A DNA stretch of 64,000 nucleotides, taken from NCBI GenBank assembly GCA_023426125.1, contig JAFABI010000063.1, forward strand, positions 1-64,000. Direction: 5' to 3'. A program made the position numbers and the translations under genes. Shown here piece by piece: positions 48,798-58,474 of the stretch; the first letter of the stretch is position 1, and the number at the start of each line of letters is the position of its first letter. The notes under the pieces are model-generated. The model saw only the letters and a program-made list of their open reading frames with translations. It was not told the origin of the DNA and did not search any database. The DNA comes from Bacillota bacterium (GTDB taxonomy: Bacteria; Bacillota; Clostridia; Acetivibrionales; DTU013).

Positions 48798-49796
48798 ATG
48801 CCGGTAAACATCTACGATATAGCAAGAAAGTCGGGGCTTTCGGTGGTAACCGTCTCCCGGGTGTTAAACAATTACCCCAGCGTCAGGGAAAGCAACAGGG
48901 CAAAGGTGCTTGCCGCCATGAAGGAGCTTGACTATACGCCCAATGCCGCGGCAAGGACCCTTGCCAGAGGAAAAAAGGGTATGATCGGACTGATACTCCC
49001 CTGTTTTTTTGACGCCTTTATGTCGAAGGTCATGTCTTCGGTGGAAGAAGCGCTCAGGGAAAACGGACTGTTTCTGGCGGTAGCATCCGCTTCCGACGGC
49101 TCCGGCTTTGAGGAAATCGGCTATGCAAAGCATTTTCTCGGAGACAGGGTGGACGGCCTGCTGATCATGACTCCACTCATAGACAACGGATTTATTCTGG
49201 AATTAAAAAAAAGGAACATGCCCCTGGTACTGCTTGATCAGCACCAAATCAACCTGCAGGTGCCCACCGTCACGGTGGACAATTTTTACGGCGGCTATGA
49301 GGCGACCTTGAGCCTTATCAGAAGCGGCGCGCAAAGAATCGCACACATTTCGGGAAGCGATATCTTCGAAAGCAGCCGGGACAGGACACGCGGATACCGT
49401 AAGGCCCTTGAGGACAACGGCATGGAGATAAGGGAAGAGCTTCTGGTAAAAGGGAATTTTTCGGTAAAATGCGGCTATGACGTGACCAAAATGTGGTCCG
49501 ACAGGGGCATTCTCCCCGATGCGGTTTTCGCTTCCGACGACAACATTGCCTTTGGTATACTTGATGCCGCACGTGAAGCAGGTATCCCTGTTCCTCAAAA
49601 GCTTTCCATCATCGGGTACGACAATCATCCCTTCACCGCAGTTTTTCATCCGTCCGTCAGCACAGTGGACCAGCCCGCCCAAAAGATGGCTCAAAGCGGT
49701 GTTGAACTGCTATTGGACATCCTAGGGCGTAAATCAAAAAGGATCAGCAAAATCGTGCTCAAGCCTTCCATTATCCTTCGCGATACCACCCCGTGA
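48798..49796 (+). CDS. LacI-family transcriptional regulator
   Basis: 332 residues. N-terminal HTH NIYDIARKSGLSVVTVSRVL and hinge YTPNAAARTLARGKKG are classic; the rest is a periplasmic-binding-like sensor (IAHISGSDIFESSRDRTRGY; VFASDDNIAFGILDAAREAG). Divergent from the amino-sugar operon, whose promoter carries a matching operator; expected to respond to a sugar. Confidence 0.92.
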   Translation: MPVNIYDIARKSGLSVVTVSRVLNNYPSVRESNRAKVLAAMKELDYTPNAAARTLARGKKGMIGLILPCFFDAFMSKVMSSVEEALRENGLFLAVASASDGSGFEEIGYAKHFLGDRVDGLLIMTPLIDNGFILELKKRNMPLVLLDQHQINLQVPTVTVDNFYGGYEATLSLIRSGAQRIAHISGSDIFESSRDRTRGYRKALEDNGMEIREELLVKGNFSVKCGYDVTKMWSDRGILPDAVFASDDNIAFGILDAAREAGIPVPQKLSIIGYDNHPFTAVFHPSVSTVDQPAQKMAQSGVELLLDILGRKSKRISKIVLKPSIILRDTTP

Positions 49797-49816
49797 TTCC
49801 CCCTTCTTTGCCCGTG

Positions 49817-50398
49817 CTATTTTGCAAATAACGCCGGGTTTTGTGATTCGCACGTCCTTAAGGCCAGGATGGTTTGCTCAATCAGCTCGTCAAGCTCCCA
49901 GCCAAGCATTGCCACACCCCGCTCGATGACCTCCCGGGAGCATCCGGCAGCGAAATTTGCAGTTCTGTACTTTTTCTTAACCGATTTTAATTCCAGGTCC
50001 ATCACGCTTTTGGATGGACGCATAAGGGCAACCGCGCCAATGAGTCCGGTCAGCTCATCGGTAGCGTACAATATCTTTTCCATTTGATGCTGCGGCTCGA
50101 CATCTACCGTCAGCGCATATCCGTGGCTGGCGACAGCATGGATCAGACGCTGGTCAAGCCCGCGCTCCCGCATGATTTCCTGCTCCTTGATGCAATGCTG
50201 CTCAGGGAACATTTCAAAATCGAGGTCGTGCAAAAGTCCGGCAATCGCCCAGAAATCCGCCTCGCCGCCATAGCCCAGCTTGTTTGCAAAATAACGCATC
50301 ACACCCTCTACGATCTGCGCATGCTTTAAATGAAATTCCTCTTTGTTGTATTCCGTCAGAAGCGCCCACGCTTCTTCTCTTGTGATATCCTTTCCCAT
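49817..50398 (-). CDS. HD-domain phosphohydrolase
   Basis: 193 residues. The HD pair is in IAGLLHDLDFEMFPEQHC, with HAVASHGYAL and LYATDELTGLIGAVALMRPS following, as in HDIG-type nucleotide hydrolases. Substrate unknown. CGGAGATAT precedes ATG 50398. It converges with the LacI gene. Confidence 0.83.
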   Translation of the reverse strand: MGKDITREEAWALLTEYNKEEFHLKHAQIVEGVMRYFANKLGYGGEADFWAIAGLLHDLDFEMFPEQHCIKEQEIMRERGLDQRLIHAVASHGYALTVDVEPQHQMEKILYATDELTGLIGAVALMRPSKSVMDLELKSVKKKYRTANFAAGCSREVIERGVAMLGWELDELIEQTILALRTCESQNPALFAK

Positions 50399-50510
50399 TC
50401 GTATATCTCCGTTTCGTCAGCTTTTTACAAATGCAATGTCGTCAGTAATATCCTTCACCTTTGGTGCAGTATTCCTAAACTGCATGTAAGCCTGAACTTC
50501 CGCATGCAGC

Positions 50511-51446
50511 CTATTTCAGAAACCGCCCCATGCTTTTCTCCTCACACACCTTAATTCCATGGTAAAACATCCAGTTCATGGGTGTTGCGACACCCAGCTC
50601 CTCCCCGAGCTTCACCACTTTGCCGGCAAACATTTCAACTTCCGTTATGCGGCTGTTTTCCAGGTCCTGCAGTGTGGAAGGCTTATTGGCAAAAGGGATT
50701 TTTTTGATCGTATCCTCCTGGTATTCTATGTCTTCCTCTCCCAGATCAACGCCAAGCCGGTTTGCAATTTCAACCACCTCCCACATGGCTTTGCGCCGGA
50801 TGGCATTGGCATGGTCGCTTACATGGAAAGCGCCAAAGGGAACGCCCAGAATCGCACAGGTCATGTTTTCTCCGATATTGCACATGAATTTGAACCACAT
50901 GCCTCTGATCATATCCGGCTCTATGCGGTAGTTTATCCGGCAGGCGTCAAATAATTCCTTGACGGCGCAGACCCTTTCGGATAGCTCGTAGTTCCTTGCC
51001 TCGCCAAAGTGTACTTTCCCCCACCCGGGATCAAAGTCCGCAATCCCGTCTTTCATAACGATGGAAACCCTCATATAGGAATAAAGAACGTGCTCCCGGC
51101 CATAGACCGCTGCAATCCGCTCCTCGCTGTCAATCCCATTCATCACGCAAAGAATCAGGGTGTCCGGTCCAACCTGGTTCCGGATATCGTGGATTGCCTG
51201 GGTAAGCCCCATATCTTTTACCGCCATGATCACCAGATCTGCCGGATCGCCTTTCTCTTCCGGGGTGATGACGGTGAACCGGTGCCTGACGCCGTTAAGG
51301 ATTACCCCTTCGGACTGTATTCTTTCCTTGCGACGGCCTTCGGCAAGCACCCTGAATTTTTCTTTGCCTAAATACGCATCCAGTTTTGGTGCAAAAAAAA
51401 CGCCCATCGCCCCCAGCCCGATGAGGGTTACTTTTTTAATTTTCAT
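50511..51446 (-). CDS. Ketopantoate reductase-like protein (PanE/ApbA)
   Basis: 311 residues. NAD(P) motif VTLIGLGAMGVFFAPKLDA; central LILCVMNGIDSEERIAAVYG; ENMTCAILGVPFGAFHVSDH; GRFLK end. PanE reduces 2-dehydropantoate for coenzyme A; many paralogues reduce other 2-oxo acids. No pan genes are nearby, so another substrate is possible. Confidence 0.85.
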   Translation of the reverse strand: MKIKKVTLIGLGAMGVFFAPKLDAYLGKEKFRVLAEGRRKERIQSEGVILNGVRHRFTVITPEEKGDPADLVIMAVKDMGLTQAIHDIRNQVGPDTLILCVMNGIDSEERIAAVYGREHVLYSYMRVSIVMKDGIADFDPGWGKVHFGEARNYELSERVCAVKELFDACRINYRIEPDMIRGMWFKFMCNIGENMTCAILGVPFGAFHVSDHANAIRRKAMWEVVEIANRLGVDLGEEDIEYQEDTIKKIPFANKPSTLQDLENSRITEVEMFAGKVVKLGEELGVATPMNWMFYHGIKVCEEKSMGRFLK

Positions 51447-51675
51447 CCCTTTCTCCTTTACTTGCGATCGCGATTAGTTTCTCTGTATATTGTTCGGTAA
51501 ATAATCCGATTTTCCTCCAAAAAAAGAGAAAAAGGATTTCGAAATGCTGTTGAAGCAGGGATTCCCGTTGATATGACGTATAATGTAATATTTTCCAATG
51601 CATTGAAGGACCCAAAACCAAAGCCTCCCCTAAGCAAAACGGGAAATCGGCTTACATTTCGGCTTGCTTTATCTC
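51447..51675. other. Intergenic region without recognised genes
   Basis: AT-rich stretch of 229 bases between the divergent PanE-like gene and the aldo/keto reductase promoter. I see no convincing open frame or RNA. Confidence 0.5.
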
Positions 51676-51706
51676 TTGACTTAGAGTGTACTTTAAGGAT
51701 TATACT
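51676..51706 (+). promoter_or_regulatory. MerR-type promoter
   Basis: TTGACT (51676-51681), 19-base spacer, TATACT (51701-51706). The spacer holds CTTAGAGTGTACTTTAAG, an 18-base near-palindrome typical for MerR/AdhR-type activators. It drives the aldo/keto reductase. No MerR gene is in the window. Confidence 0.8.
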
Positions 51707-51848
51707 GCAAATGTCCGGAAAAATATTGCGGATAATGCATGTTTTGTAAGCGTCTGCCGGAGGATGTCCATGGGGACATGCAAAGATAAAAGAAAAAACA
51801 ATGGAAACGTAAATGAAGAATTCAAAAGCATGAATGGAGATGAGCTTT

Positions 51849-52958
51849 ATGGAATATGTTCAATATGGAAAAACAGGGTTAAGGGTGTCACGATTCGGAT
51901 TGGGTTGTATGCGGTTCCCCCAGAATGAAAAAGAAGCAATTCAAATGGTTCGCCATGCCATCGACCATGGTGTCAACTACCTGGACACAGCCTATGTCTA
52001 TAGGGACAGCGAGGTCATCACCGGTAAGGCGCTAAAAGGCGGGTACCGGGATAAAACGCTTTTGGCCACCAAAAGTCCCCTCTGGAATATCAACCGGCAC
52101 GAAGACTTTGAAAAATATCTGGATGAAGAACTGCACCGTTTGGGAACAGACCACATTGACGTTTATCTTCTTCACAACCTGAATCATGGAAATTGGGAAA
52201 AGGTCAAAAAATATGACGGCTTCACCTTCCTTGATAAAATGATTGGAAAAGGGAAAATCAGGCATAAGGCTTTTTCCGTCCACAACACACTTCCGGCTTT
52301 CAAGGAAATTGTCGATGCCTATGACTGGGAGATGGCACAGATTCAGCTCAACATTCTGGATGAAGCGCAGCAGGCGGGCGTTGAAGGTTTGAAATATGCC
52401 GCGGACAAGGGGATGGCGGTAGTGATCATGGAGCCTCTGCGGGGAGGGCATCTTCTTAATAATGTTCCGCAGGAAGTGCAGGAACTGGTGAATGCATATC
52501 CTGAAAAGCGTTCCCTCGTGGAGTGGTGCTTCCGTTGGCTTTATAACATGCCGGAGGTGTCGGTGATTTTAAGCGGGACCAGCAGCCTTGAGCAGCTAAA
52601 AGAGAACTTGAAGATCTTTGAACAGGCTGCGCCCAACGTCATGTCCGAAGACGACCTCAAGCTGATCCGGAAAATCCAGGAGGCCTATGAGGCAAAAAAA
52701 AGCATCGGCTGTACCGGGTGCAAGTATTGCATGCCCTGTCCTCACGGCGTCGGAATTCCGGAAATATTTAAGCTTTACAACAGCTATCAGCTGTCGAAGC
52801 ATCCCATCGACAAGTTTGTATACAAAAACGCAATGGTCCCTTCGGGTTCAGGCGCGGACAAGTGTCTGTCCTGCGGCATTTGCACACGGCACTGTCCACA
52901 GGCTCTCGATATTCCCGGACTGCTTAAAGGTATCCACACGGAATTTATGGAAGACTAG
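51849..52958 (+). CDS. Aldo/keto reductase with C-terminal 4Fe-4S domain
   Basis: About 369 residues. Aldo/keto reductase barrel: GLGCMRFPQNEKEAIQMVRH, DTAYVYRDSE (catalytic Tyr), TLLATKSPLWN (Lys), HIDVYLLHNL (His). C-terminal ferredoxin part: CTGCKYCMPCPHG and CLSCGICTRHCPQ. ATG 51849 has GGAGATG upstream. MerR/AdhR-type control suggests a role in aldehyde detoxification. Confidence 0.9.
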   Translation: MEYVQYGKTGLRVSRFGLGCMRFPQNEKEAIQMVRHAIDHGVNYLDTAYVYRDSEVITGKALKGGYRDKTLLATKSPLWNINRHEDFEKYLDEELHRLGTDHIDVYLLHNLNHGNWEKVKKYDGFTFLDKMIGKGKIRHKAFSVHNTLPAFKEIVDAYDWEMAQIQLNILDEAQQAGVEGLKYAADKGMAVVIMEPLRGGHLLNNVPQEVQELVNAYPEKRSLVEWCFRWLYNMPEVSVILSGTSSLEQLKENLKIFEQAAPNVMSEDDLKLIRKIQEAYEAKKSIGCTGCKYCMPCPHGVGIPEIFKLYNSYQLSKHPIDKFVYKNAMVPSGSGADKCLSCGICTRHCPQALDIPGLLKGIHTEFMED

Positions 52959-52986
52959 GTATCTCTTTTTGGAAGCCGCTTCCTGC

Positions 52987-53216
52987 TCAAGGTTCAACAT
53001 ATGCCGCATCGTCCTCCGGATATATTTCCGTACCAAAGCCTTTGGAATACAGAAGCAGCCTTTCAAGTATGCGCCTTGCTTCCTGGCCGCAGGCCGGTTC
53101 CGGCCTGCTTTCCCTTATACTTTTCGATCCCCTGCAAAACATGCGGATGGTGCCCCACAACGAGATCAGCGCTTTTATCCGTCTTTTGCAGCACAGTGAT
53201 ATCCTGAAAGTCCCGG
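52987..53216 (-). pseudogene. CapA/PgsA-like metallophosphoesterase remnant
   Basis: Just after the FAH gene stop a frame reads RDFQDITVLQKTDKSADLVV then GHHPHVLQGIEKYKGK, typical of the CapA poly-gamma-glutamate family, before stopping; another frame reads RRILERLLLYSKGFGTEIYP, like the CapA C-terminus. About 50 residues are kept and the rest lost. A perfect 9-bp inverted repeat (GCAGGCCGG/CCGGCCTGC) sits at the break. Confidence 0.65.
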
Positions 53217-53218
53217 TA

Positions 53219-54058
53219 TCAATTCTCTTTGACGAAAATATTCCGCAAAACTCCAATGCCTTCAATCTCCGCTTCACACACGTCTCCGTCCTTAAGCCAG
53301 ACAGGATCTTTCGCAGCAAGTATCACGCCCGCCGGAGTTCCGGTGCTTATAATATCCCCCGCTTCCAATGTTATCGCTCTGGATATATAGGAAAGTAAAA
53401 AAGCTGCATTGAATATTAATTCCCTTGTGTTTGATTTTTGCCGCAGCATTCCGTTAACTCTGCAGGATATATTCAAATTATGCGGGTTCTCTATTTCATC
53501 GGCAGTGGTTATAACCGGCCCCATCGGGGCAAAAGTATCGACTGACTTGCCGTATAACCATTGACTTACCCTCAGTTGAAGGTCGCGGGCGCTCACATCA
53601 TTGCAAATCGTATAGCCAAAAACATAGTTCATCGCATCTTCGGTATGAACATTTTTTGCAGTCTTTCCGACAACAAATGCAAATTCCGCCTCAAAATCGC
53701 ATTGACTTACCATCCCCGGTATAATAACATTCCGCCCGTGTCCCACAAGTGAATTGCTATATTTTGAAAATAGAATCGGATATTCCGGGATAGGACAATT
53801 AGACTCTTCTGCGTGGTCGCGGTAGTTCAGCCCGACAAAGATCATCTTCCCCGGTTTGGTTACAGGCGCCATAAATTTCACTTCTTCAAAAGCATAGATG
53901 TCTTTTGCATGCTTCAGGGAGCGCCGGATTTCATCTGCATTATAATTTTTAATGAGTCCGGTCATATCCGCATAACCTGACAGCCGGTATATCCTTTCAC
54001 CCTTTACCGCTCCGACGCCTTCTAAGCCATCATGATCAACAAAAGTGCATAGTTTCAT
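53219..54058 (-). CDS. Fumarylacetoacetate hydrolase (FAH)-family protein
   Basis: 279 residues. KMIFVGLNYRDHAEESNCPI, CDFEAEFAFVVGKTAKNV, YTICNDVSARDLQLRVSQWL and ISTGTPAGVILA are the FAH fold and metal motifs. Members cleave acylpyruvates, or act as 2-oxo-acid hydratase/decarboxylases. Last gene of the large catabolic operon. Confidence 0.88.
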   Translation of the reverse strand: MKLCTFVDHDGLEGVGAVKGERIYRLSGYADMTGLIKNYNADEIRRSLKHAKDIYAFEEVKFMAPVTKPGKMIFVGLNYRDHAEESNCPIPEYPILFSKYSNSLVGHGRNVIIPGMVSQCDFEAEFAFVVGKTAKNVHTEDAMNYVFGYTICNDVSARDLQLRVSQWLYGKSVDTFAPMGPVITTADEIENPHNLNISCRVNGMLRQKSNTRELIFNAAFLLSYISRAITLEAGDIISTGTPAGVILAAKDPVWLKDGDVCEAEIEGIGVLRNIFVKEN

Positions 54059-54079
54059 TTCTTCGCCGCCTTTTTCATT

Positions 54080-54961
54080 CTATAGCTTTATTACGTCAAG
54101 CACGTCGCCGATTTCCTTTTTCTCCTCCATCGATGCTTCCAAAAGCGGACTGCAGGCTATACCCACCGGTCTTCCTCTTTGTTTTAACGCCTCCTTGATC
54201 CTCCTTGGGAACTGCGGGCCTTTGATCTTATTCCATACAGGGTATATTTTATTCTGCAGCTCAAGCGCAAATTTACGGTCTCCCGCAATATATGCATCCC
54301 AGATCTTAACACAGTACTCCGGGAATAATGTCAATATTGCCGCTATAGCTCCATCCGCTCCCAGATCAAAGGTAGAATACAGCATATCATCCGTAGCGGA
54401 ATAAACATAACCTTTTTCCCCGCATTTGATTTTCATTTCATAGAAAGCCTGTATGCCTCCGACGCTTTGCTTGATGCCAAATACATTCGGTATGTCGAGG
54501 AGCCTGTGAAATAGTTCCGGCTTGATTTCATTCTGAGGAACAACATTATAAATAACAAGGGGCAAGCCCACGGTTTCCGAAATCCTGTCGTAATATTCAT
54601 AATTTCCGTCGTCGTCCGTTCCGCCGAGATATTGTATGGGAGTCACCATCAAAGCATCCGCCCCGGCTTTTTTAGCCTTTATGCCGGTAAAAACCGCATC
54701 CCTGGTTGAATGCTTTATGATACCTGCGACAACCGGTATCTTCCTGGTGTTTTCCTCCTGAATGACTTCTATCATCCGGATAAGCTCATCATCACGGAGT
54801 AAATTTCCTTCGCCCGTGCTTCCTCCGGGGCTGATTCCATGGACGCCGGCGCCTGACAAATACTTGACTTCTCTTCTGAAGGTTTTCACGTCAAGTCTTT
54901 CTTCACTGTTAAATGGAGTGACAATGGGACAAATAATTCCTCGGAACATCTCTTTTTCCAA
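54080..54961 (-). CDS. DHDPS/N-acetylneuraminate lyase-family aldolase B
   Basis: 293 residues from TTG 54961 (GGAGG seven bases upstream). Schiff-base Lys in VFGIKQSVGG, catalytic Tyr in VIYNVVPQNE, GGSTGEGNLL loop. The YNVPGRT arginine of true dihydrodipicolinate synthase is missing (VVPQNE), so the substrate is a different 2-oxo acid. Followed by the FAH hydrolase. Confidence 0.88.
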   Translation of the reverse strand: MEKEMFRGIICPIVTPFNSEERLDVKTFRREVKYLSGAGVHGISPGGSTGEGNLLRDDELIRMIEVIQEENTRKIPVVAGIIKHSTRDAVFTGIKAKKAGADALMVTPIQYLGGTDDDGNYEYYDRISETVGLPLVIYNVVPQNEIKPELFHRLLDIPNVFGIKQSVGGIQAFYEMKIKCGEKGYVYSATDDMLYSTFDLGADGAIAAILTLFPEYCVKIWDAYIAGDRKFALELQNKIYPVWNKIKGPQFPRRIKEALKQRGRPVGIACSPLLEASMEEKKEIGDVLDVIKL

Positions 54962-54982
54962 AGCAATACCTCCTTCTTAGAC

Positions 54983-56164
54983 TTATCTTGGCTTTCCTTT
55001 TTGCAAATACACATGCGGGAGCCTTGAACACCCAAAGCTGTCCAGGATTTCCCCCGTGTCGCCATGAAGCTTTCCTGCCAGTTCCAGCGCCGTAATCTTC
55101 TCTTCCGGCTGTCCGCCGAGAATTACAACCGGATCGCCAACCTGAGCCTGCGGGATATCCGTCAGATCGACAAAACAGGAATCCATGTTTATTCCTCCCT
55201 TGACAGGCACTCTCCGACCCCGGATCAATACGTCCACCTTATTGAAAAAGCCTTTGCTGAATCCGTCGGCGTGGCCCATAGGCAAGATACCGATGACAGA
55301 TTCCCTGTTGGTGATGAAGGTCCCGCCATATCCTACCGAAAAGCCCGCCGGCACCTTTTTCATGAATACGACCCGTGTATGGACCGATAACGAAGATTCT
55401 AAATCCAGAACTTTCGGTACCGCCGTTGAGGAATACACTCCGTATAACAGACATCCGCACCTTACCGCATCAAAATGAAACGCCGTGGAAAGCATCGTTG
55501 CAGAACCATTGGCCACATGCTTCATACCTGTCTTTATACCACGATTCTCAAGCAGATTCACCGTATCAATAAACTTGCGCACCTGCATTCTGCAATATGC
55601 CGGATCTCCTGTATGCGCCGTCGCCAAGTGGGTATATATTCCATGGATTTCAATGTTGGGCAGTTGAATTACTTTCTGCATAAATTCCAGGGCGTCTTCA
55701 GGCAAAACCCCCAGCCTGCCCAGACCGGTATCGATCTTTATGTGCACTTTTACGGTTTTTCCGGCTGTCATGGCGCACCGGAACAAAGCCTCCGCCATTT
55801 CAAGGGTACAAACATTTTGTATAATATCATTTTCTACGATCAAGGGCGCCTGGTAGGGAAGTGTGTACCCAAGAACCAGTATTTCATGGCCTACTCCCAT
55901 CTTTCGGAGAGTTACCGCTTCCTCCAGTATTCCGGTGGCCAGCATGTCTGCTCCGCTTTCCATAATGGTCCGTACGACTTCGCTTGCAATATGTCCGTAC
56001 GCATTGCCTTTCACCACCGCCATGAGCTTGGTGTCTCCGGAATTTTCACTGATATATTTTTTTATCTTCGCAACATTTCCGGACAACTTATCCAGATCGA
56101 CTTCGATCCACGCAGGCCTCATCAAATTTTCTTCATATTCGAGCATTAAATCATAACTACCCAT
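54983..56164 (-). CDS. Alanine racemase-family protein (second copy)
   Basis: 393 residues. PLP Lys in MAVVKGNAYGHIASE; the consensus is KADAYGHG, so the loop differs. Probable second Tyr in FSVGYGGTFITNRES; the usual GYADGY is GHADGF. In an operon with an aminotransferase and aldolases it may racemise alanine or another amino acid for catabolism, distinct from the one at 42533. Confidence 0.85.
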   Translation of the reverse strand: MGSYDLMLEYEENLMRPAWIEVDLDKLSGNVAKIKKYISENSGDTKLMAVVKGNAYGHIASEVVRTIMESGADMLATGILEEAVTLRKMGVGHEILVLGYTLPYQAPLIVENDIIQNVCTLEMAEALFRCAMTAGKTVKVHIKIDTGLGRLGVLPEDALEFMQKVIQLPNIEIHGIYTHLATAHTGDPAYCRMQVRKFIDTVNLLENRGIKTGMKHVANGSATMLSTAFHFDAVRCGCLLYGVYSSTAVPKVLDLESSLSVHTRVVFMKKVPAGFSVGYGGTFITNRESVIGILPMGHADGFSKGFFNKVDVLIRGRRVPVKGGINMDSCFVDLTDIPQAQVGDPVVILGGQPEEKITALELAGKLHGDTGEILDSFGCSRLPHVYLQKGKPR

Positions 56165-56182
56165 GCAAACCTCTCCTGTCTG

Positions 56183-57289
56183 TCAAAATCCAAAATCCTT
56201 CAAGGCAAGCTCCAGGATCTTTAGCGTTAAAAGAATATCATTAGGGAATATATAACCCATATGGCCGATTCTAAAAGTATCTGCGCTGAGATCACCCAAT
56301 CCGGGTCCCAGCAGGGTAGAATACCTGTTAAAAACGTGATCCCTGAATTTTACGGAGTTGATGCCTCCGGGAAGTCTCAAAGCCGTACAGGTAGGGGATG
56401 CGTATTTGCGCTCCGGAACCAGAGTCAATCCTATAGGCCCGATGGCATCGAGGATCATATCGCGCATGGCCCTGTTCCTGTTGAAAACATTTTCCAGACC
56501 TTCCTGAAGCAGCAGCTGCAAAGCTCTCCTCAAAGCAAAAACGATATGCACCGGCGGTGTAGTAAAGGGCATGTTCCTCACGCTCTCATTTTTTAGCCGG
56601 TGCCAGTCAAAATAGTACTTCGGCAATTTTGAGCTTTCAGCCGCCTTCCATGCCCTGTCGCTTATTGAAATCAAACACAGCCCCGGAGGCGCCGCCAGAG
56701 CTTTCTGAGAAGAGGCTACGACCACATCCAGATCCCAGTTGTCGGTTTCGATATTGACTCCCCCCAATGAACTCACAGCGTCCACGATGATCAGGATATC
56801 TCTGCTGATTCTCCGGGCTTCTCCTGCAATACCCTCCAGATCGGAAATAACGCCTGCCGACGTCTCATTGTGTATGATGAAAAGTGCTTTTGAATCAGGA
56901 TTTTCCTTTAATACTGCGGCTATGCCTTCAGGCGTAACCGGCTTGCCATATGCCTCTTTGAGTACGACAGGCTCTATGCCGTAGGAGCTTATAGTATCGG
57001 CCATATGCTCTCCAAAAAGGCCGTTATTTGCAATAACCACTTTATCCTCAACATTCAGCAGGTTTGCAACGGAGGATTCCAGAGCGCCTGTACCGGAAGA
57101 TGACATGATAAAAACGTCATTTCTTGTTTTAAATACCTCTTTTGCCAGACGCATTGTCTCACCGTATATTTCACCGAATTCAGAGCTGCGGTGACTGATC
57201 ATAGGCTTGCAGTAAGCAAGCTGTACTTCCGGATGCAGGGGCATCGGACCTGGAATCACCATATTAAGCTTTTTAAAAATTTCACTCAT
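56183..57289 (-). CDS. Class V PLP aminotransferase (serine/alanine-glyoxylate type)
   Basis: About 368 residues from ATG 57289. VIPGPMPLHPEVQLAYCKPM start, GTGALESSVANLL, and PLP Lys in SSQKALAAPPGLCLISI; RIGHMGY near the end binds the carboxylate. Transfers amino groups between alanine/serine and glyoxylate or a similar oxo acid. Lies between aldolase A and the racemase. Confidence 0.88.
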   Translation of the reverse strand: MSEIFKKLNMVIPGPMPLHPEVQLAYCKPMISHRSSEFGEIYGETMRLAKEVFKTRNDVFIMSSSGTGALESSVANLLNVEDKVVIANNGLFGEHMADTISSYGIEPVVLKEAYGKPVTPEGIAAVLKENPDSKALFIIHNETSAGVISDLEGIAGEARRISRDILIIVDAVSSLGGVNIETDNWDLDVVVASSQKALAAPPGLCLISISDRAWKAAESSKLPKYYFDWHRLKNESVRNMPFTTPPVHIVFALRRALQLLLQEGLENVFNRNRAMRDMILDAIGPIGLTLVPERKYASPTCTALRLPGGINSVKFRDHVFNRYSTLLGPGLGDLSADTFRIGHMGYIFPNDILLTLKILELALKDFGF

Positions 57290-57324
57290 AAAAATCATCC
57301 TCATGATAAAGTAAAAAATCAATA

Positions 57325-57364
57325 CATAGGATTTCATCACGGATCATACGGATGAAATCCTATG
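57325..57364 (-). terminator. Perfect hairpin between aldolase A and aminotransferase genes
   Basis: CATAGGATTTCATC (57325-57338) pairs with GATGAAATCCTATG (57351-57364); on the minus strand TATTGATTTTTTAC follows. Looks like an intrinsic terminator or attenuator inside the operon. Confidence 0.7.
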
Positions 57365-57418
57365 CATCTCTTGCCGGCTTATGCAGCCTTTCGCTAATAG
57401 CATTTTTTCTTGAAGCTC

Positions 57419-58330
57419 TTAAAGAACGCCCAGACGGACAAGATGCTTCTTTATATTTTCTTTTTCTTCCGGTGTGGCTTCATCCAGAGGCAGCCTTCCA
57501 GATCCTATGGGAAGTCCTGTCAACTCAACGGCCGCCCTCAATACGGGCATGGGGTTAACGCGGCCATTGGGGCAGAAGGCTTTGAACAAAGGATCGATGG
57601 CCATGTGTATTTCTCTGGCTTCCGCAACCTTTCCATCCAGGAACAAATTGATCATCTTTCTGATCTTATCGCCGATGAGGTGCGAAGCTCCGCTTACAAC
57701 GCCGGAGGCTCCCTGTACCAGACCGCAGAGTATCATGATATCGTCGCCGTTATAGATTGTAAAATCTTTCGGAGTTATGCCTGCGTATTCGGTCATCTGG
57801 GTCGGGTTTATCCCCGCTTCATCCTTGATTCCGACGATATTCTTTATCTTCGAAAGCCTTGCTACCGTTTCAGGGCTGATATTCATCCCTGTAAAGATGG
57901 GGATATTATACAGCATCATGTCAATACCGGTATTGGCCGCAATGGTTGCATAGTGTTGGTAGATACCTTCCTGTGAGGGCTTGCAGTAGTACGGTCCGAC
58001 TACCATTACCGCATCATAGCCAAGTTTTTCGGCCTCCTGGGTAAGTTTTACCGCATCTCTTGTGGAAGCTGCTCCGGTACCGGCAACTAGAGGTACTCTC
58101 CCCTTAACCGCGCCTTTTACAACTTTGAACAGCTCAATCCTTTCTTCATTGCTCAGCGTATTGAATTCGCCGGTAGTACCCGCAACAATGATGGTATCGC
58201 AAAAATTCTTTGCTATTAGATGCTCTACCAGCTTTTCAGCCATTTTATAATCCACATCCTGGCTGCCTTTCTCGAAAGGTGTGATAAGCGGTACTAAGAT
58301 TTGCTTCAGTTTGTCGCCTAGTTTTGCCAT
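57419..58330 (-). CDS. DHDPS/N-acetylneuraminate lyase-family aldolase A
   Basis: 303 residues. GTTGEFNTLSNEERIEL, catalytic Tyr in MLYNIPIFTGMNI, Schiff-base Lys in VGIKDEAG. The DHDPS Arg of YNVPGRT is replaced (IPIFTG), so this is not a lysine-pathway DHDPS. AGGAGAG precedes ATG 58330. Likely cleaves or dehydrates a 2-oxo-3-deoxy acid. Confidence 0.88.
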   Translation of the reverse strand: MAKLGDKLKQILVPLITPFEKGSQDVDYKMAEKLVEHLIAKNFCDTIIVAGTTGEFNTLSNEERIELFKVVKGAVKGRVPLVAGTGAASTRDAVKLTQEAEKLGYDAVMVVGPYYCKPSQEGIYQHYATIAANTGIDMMLYNIPIFTGMNISPETVARLSKIKNIVGIKDEAGINPTQMTEYAGITPKDFTIYNGDDIMILCGLVQGASGVVSGASHLIGDKIRKMINLFLDGKVAEAREIHMAIDPLFKAFCPNGRVNPMPVLRAAVELTGLPIGSGRLPLDEATPEEKENIKKHLVRLGVL

Positions 58331-58474
58331 TTCAAACTCTCCTTATAAAATAATAATTTTTGCTTACTTTTATGTAAGCTATTTTAAGGCCTTAATTTTG
58401 GGCCTAAAATACATCCTTTACTAAATACTCCATTTAACTTTTGCGTACTGGTAATTATGAAAAATTCTCCTGAT

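Noticed and set aside
51686..51928. 80-codon plus-strand frame before the aldo/keto reductase
   Set aside because: It lies in the leader downstream of the MerR promoter, has no good ribosome site and overlaps the real gene in another frame.
55475..56149. 224-codon plus-strand frame
   Set aside because: Antisense of the second alanine racemase, no ribosome site.
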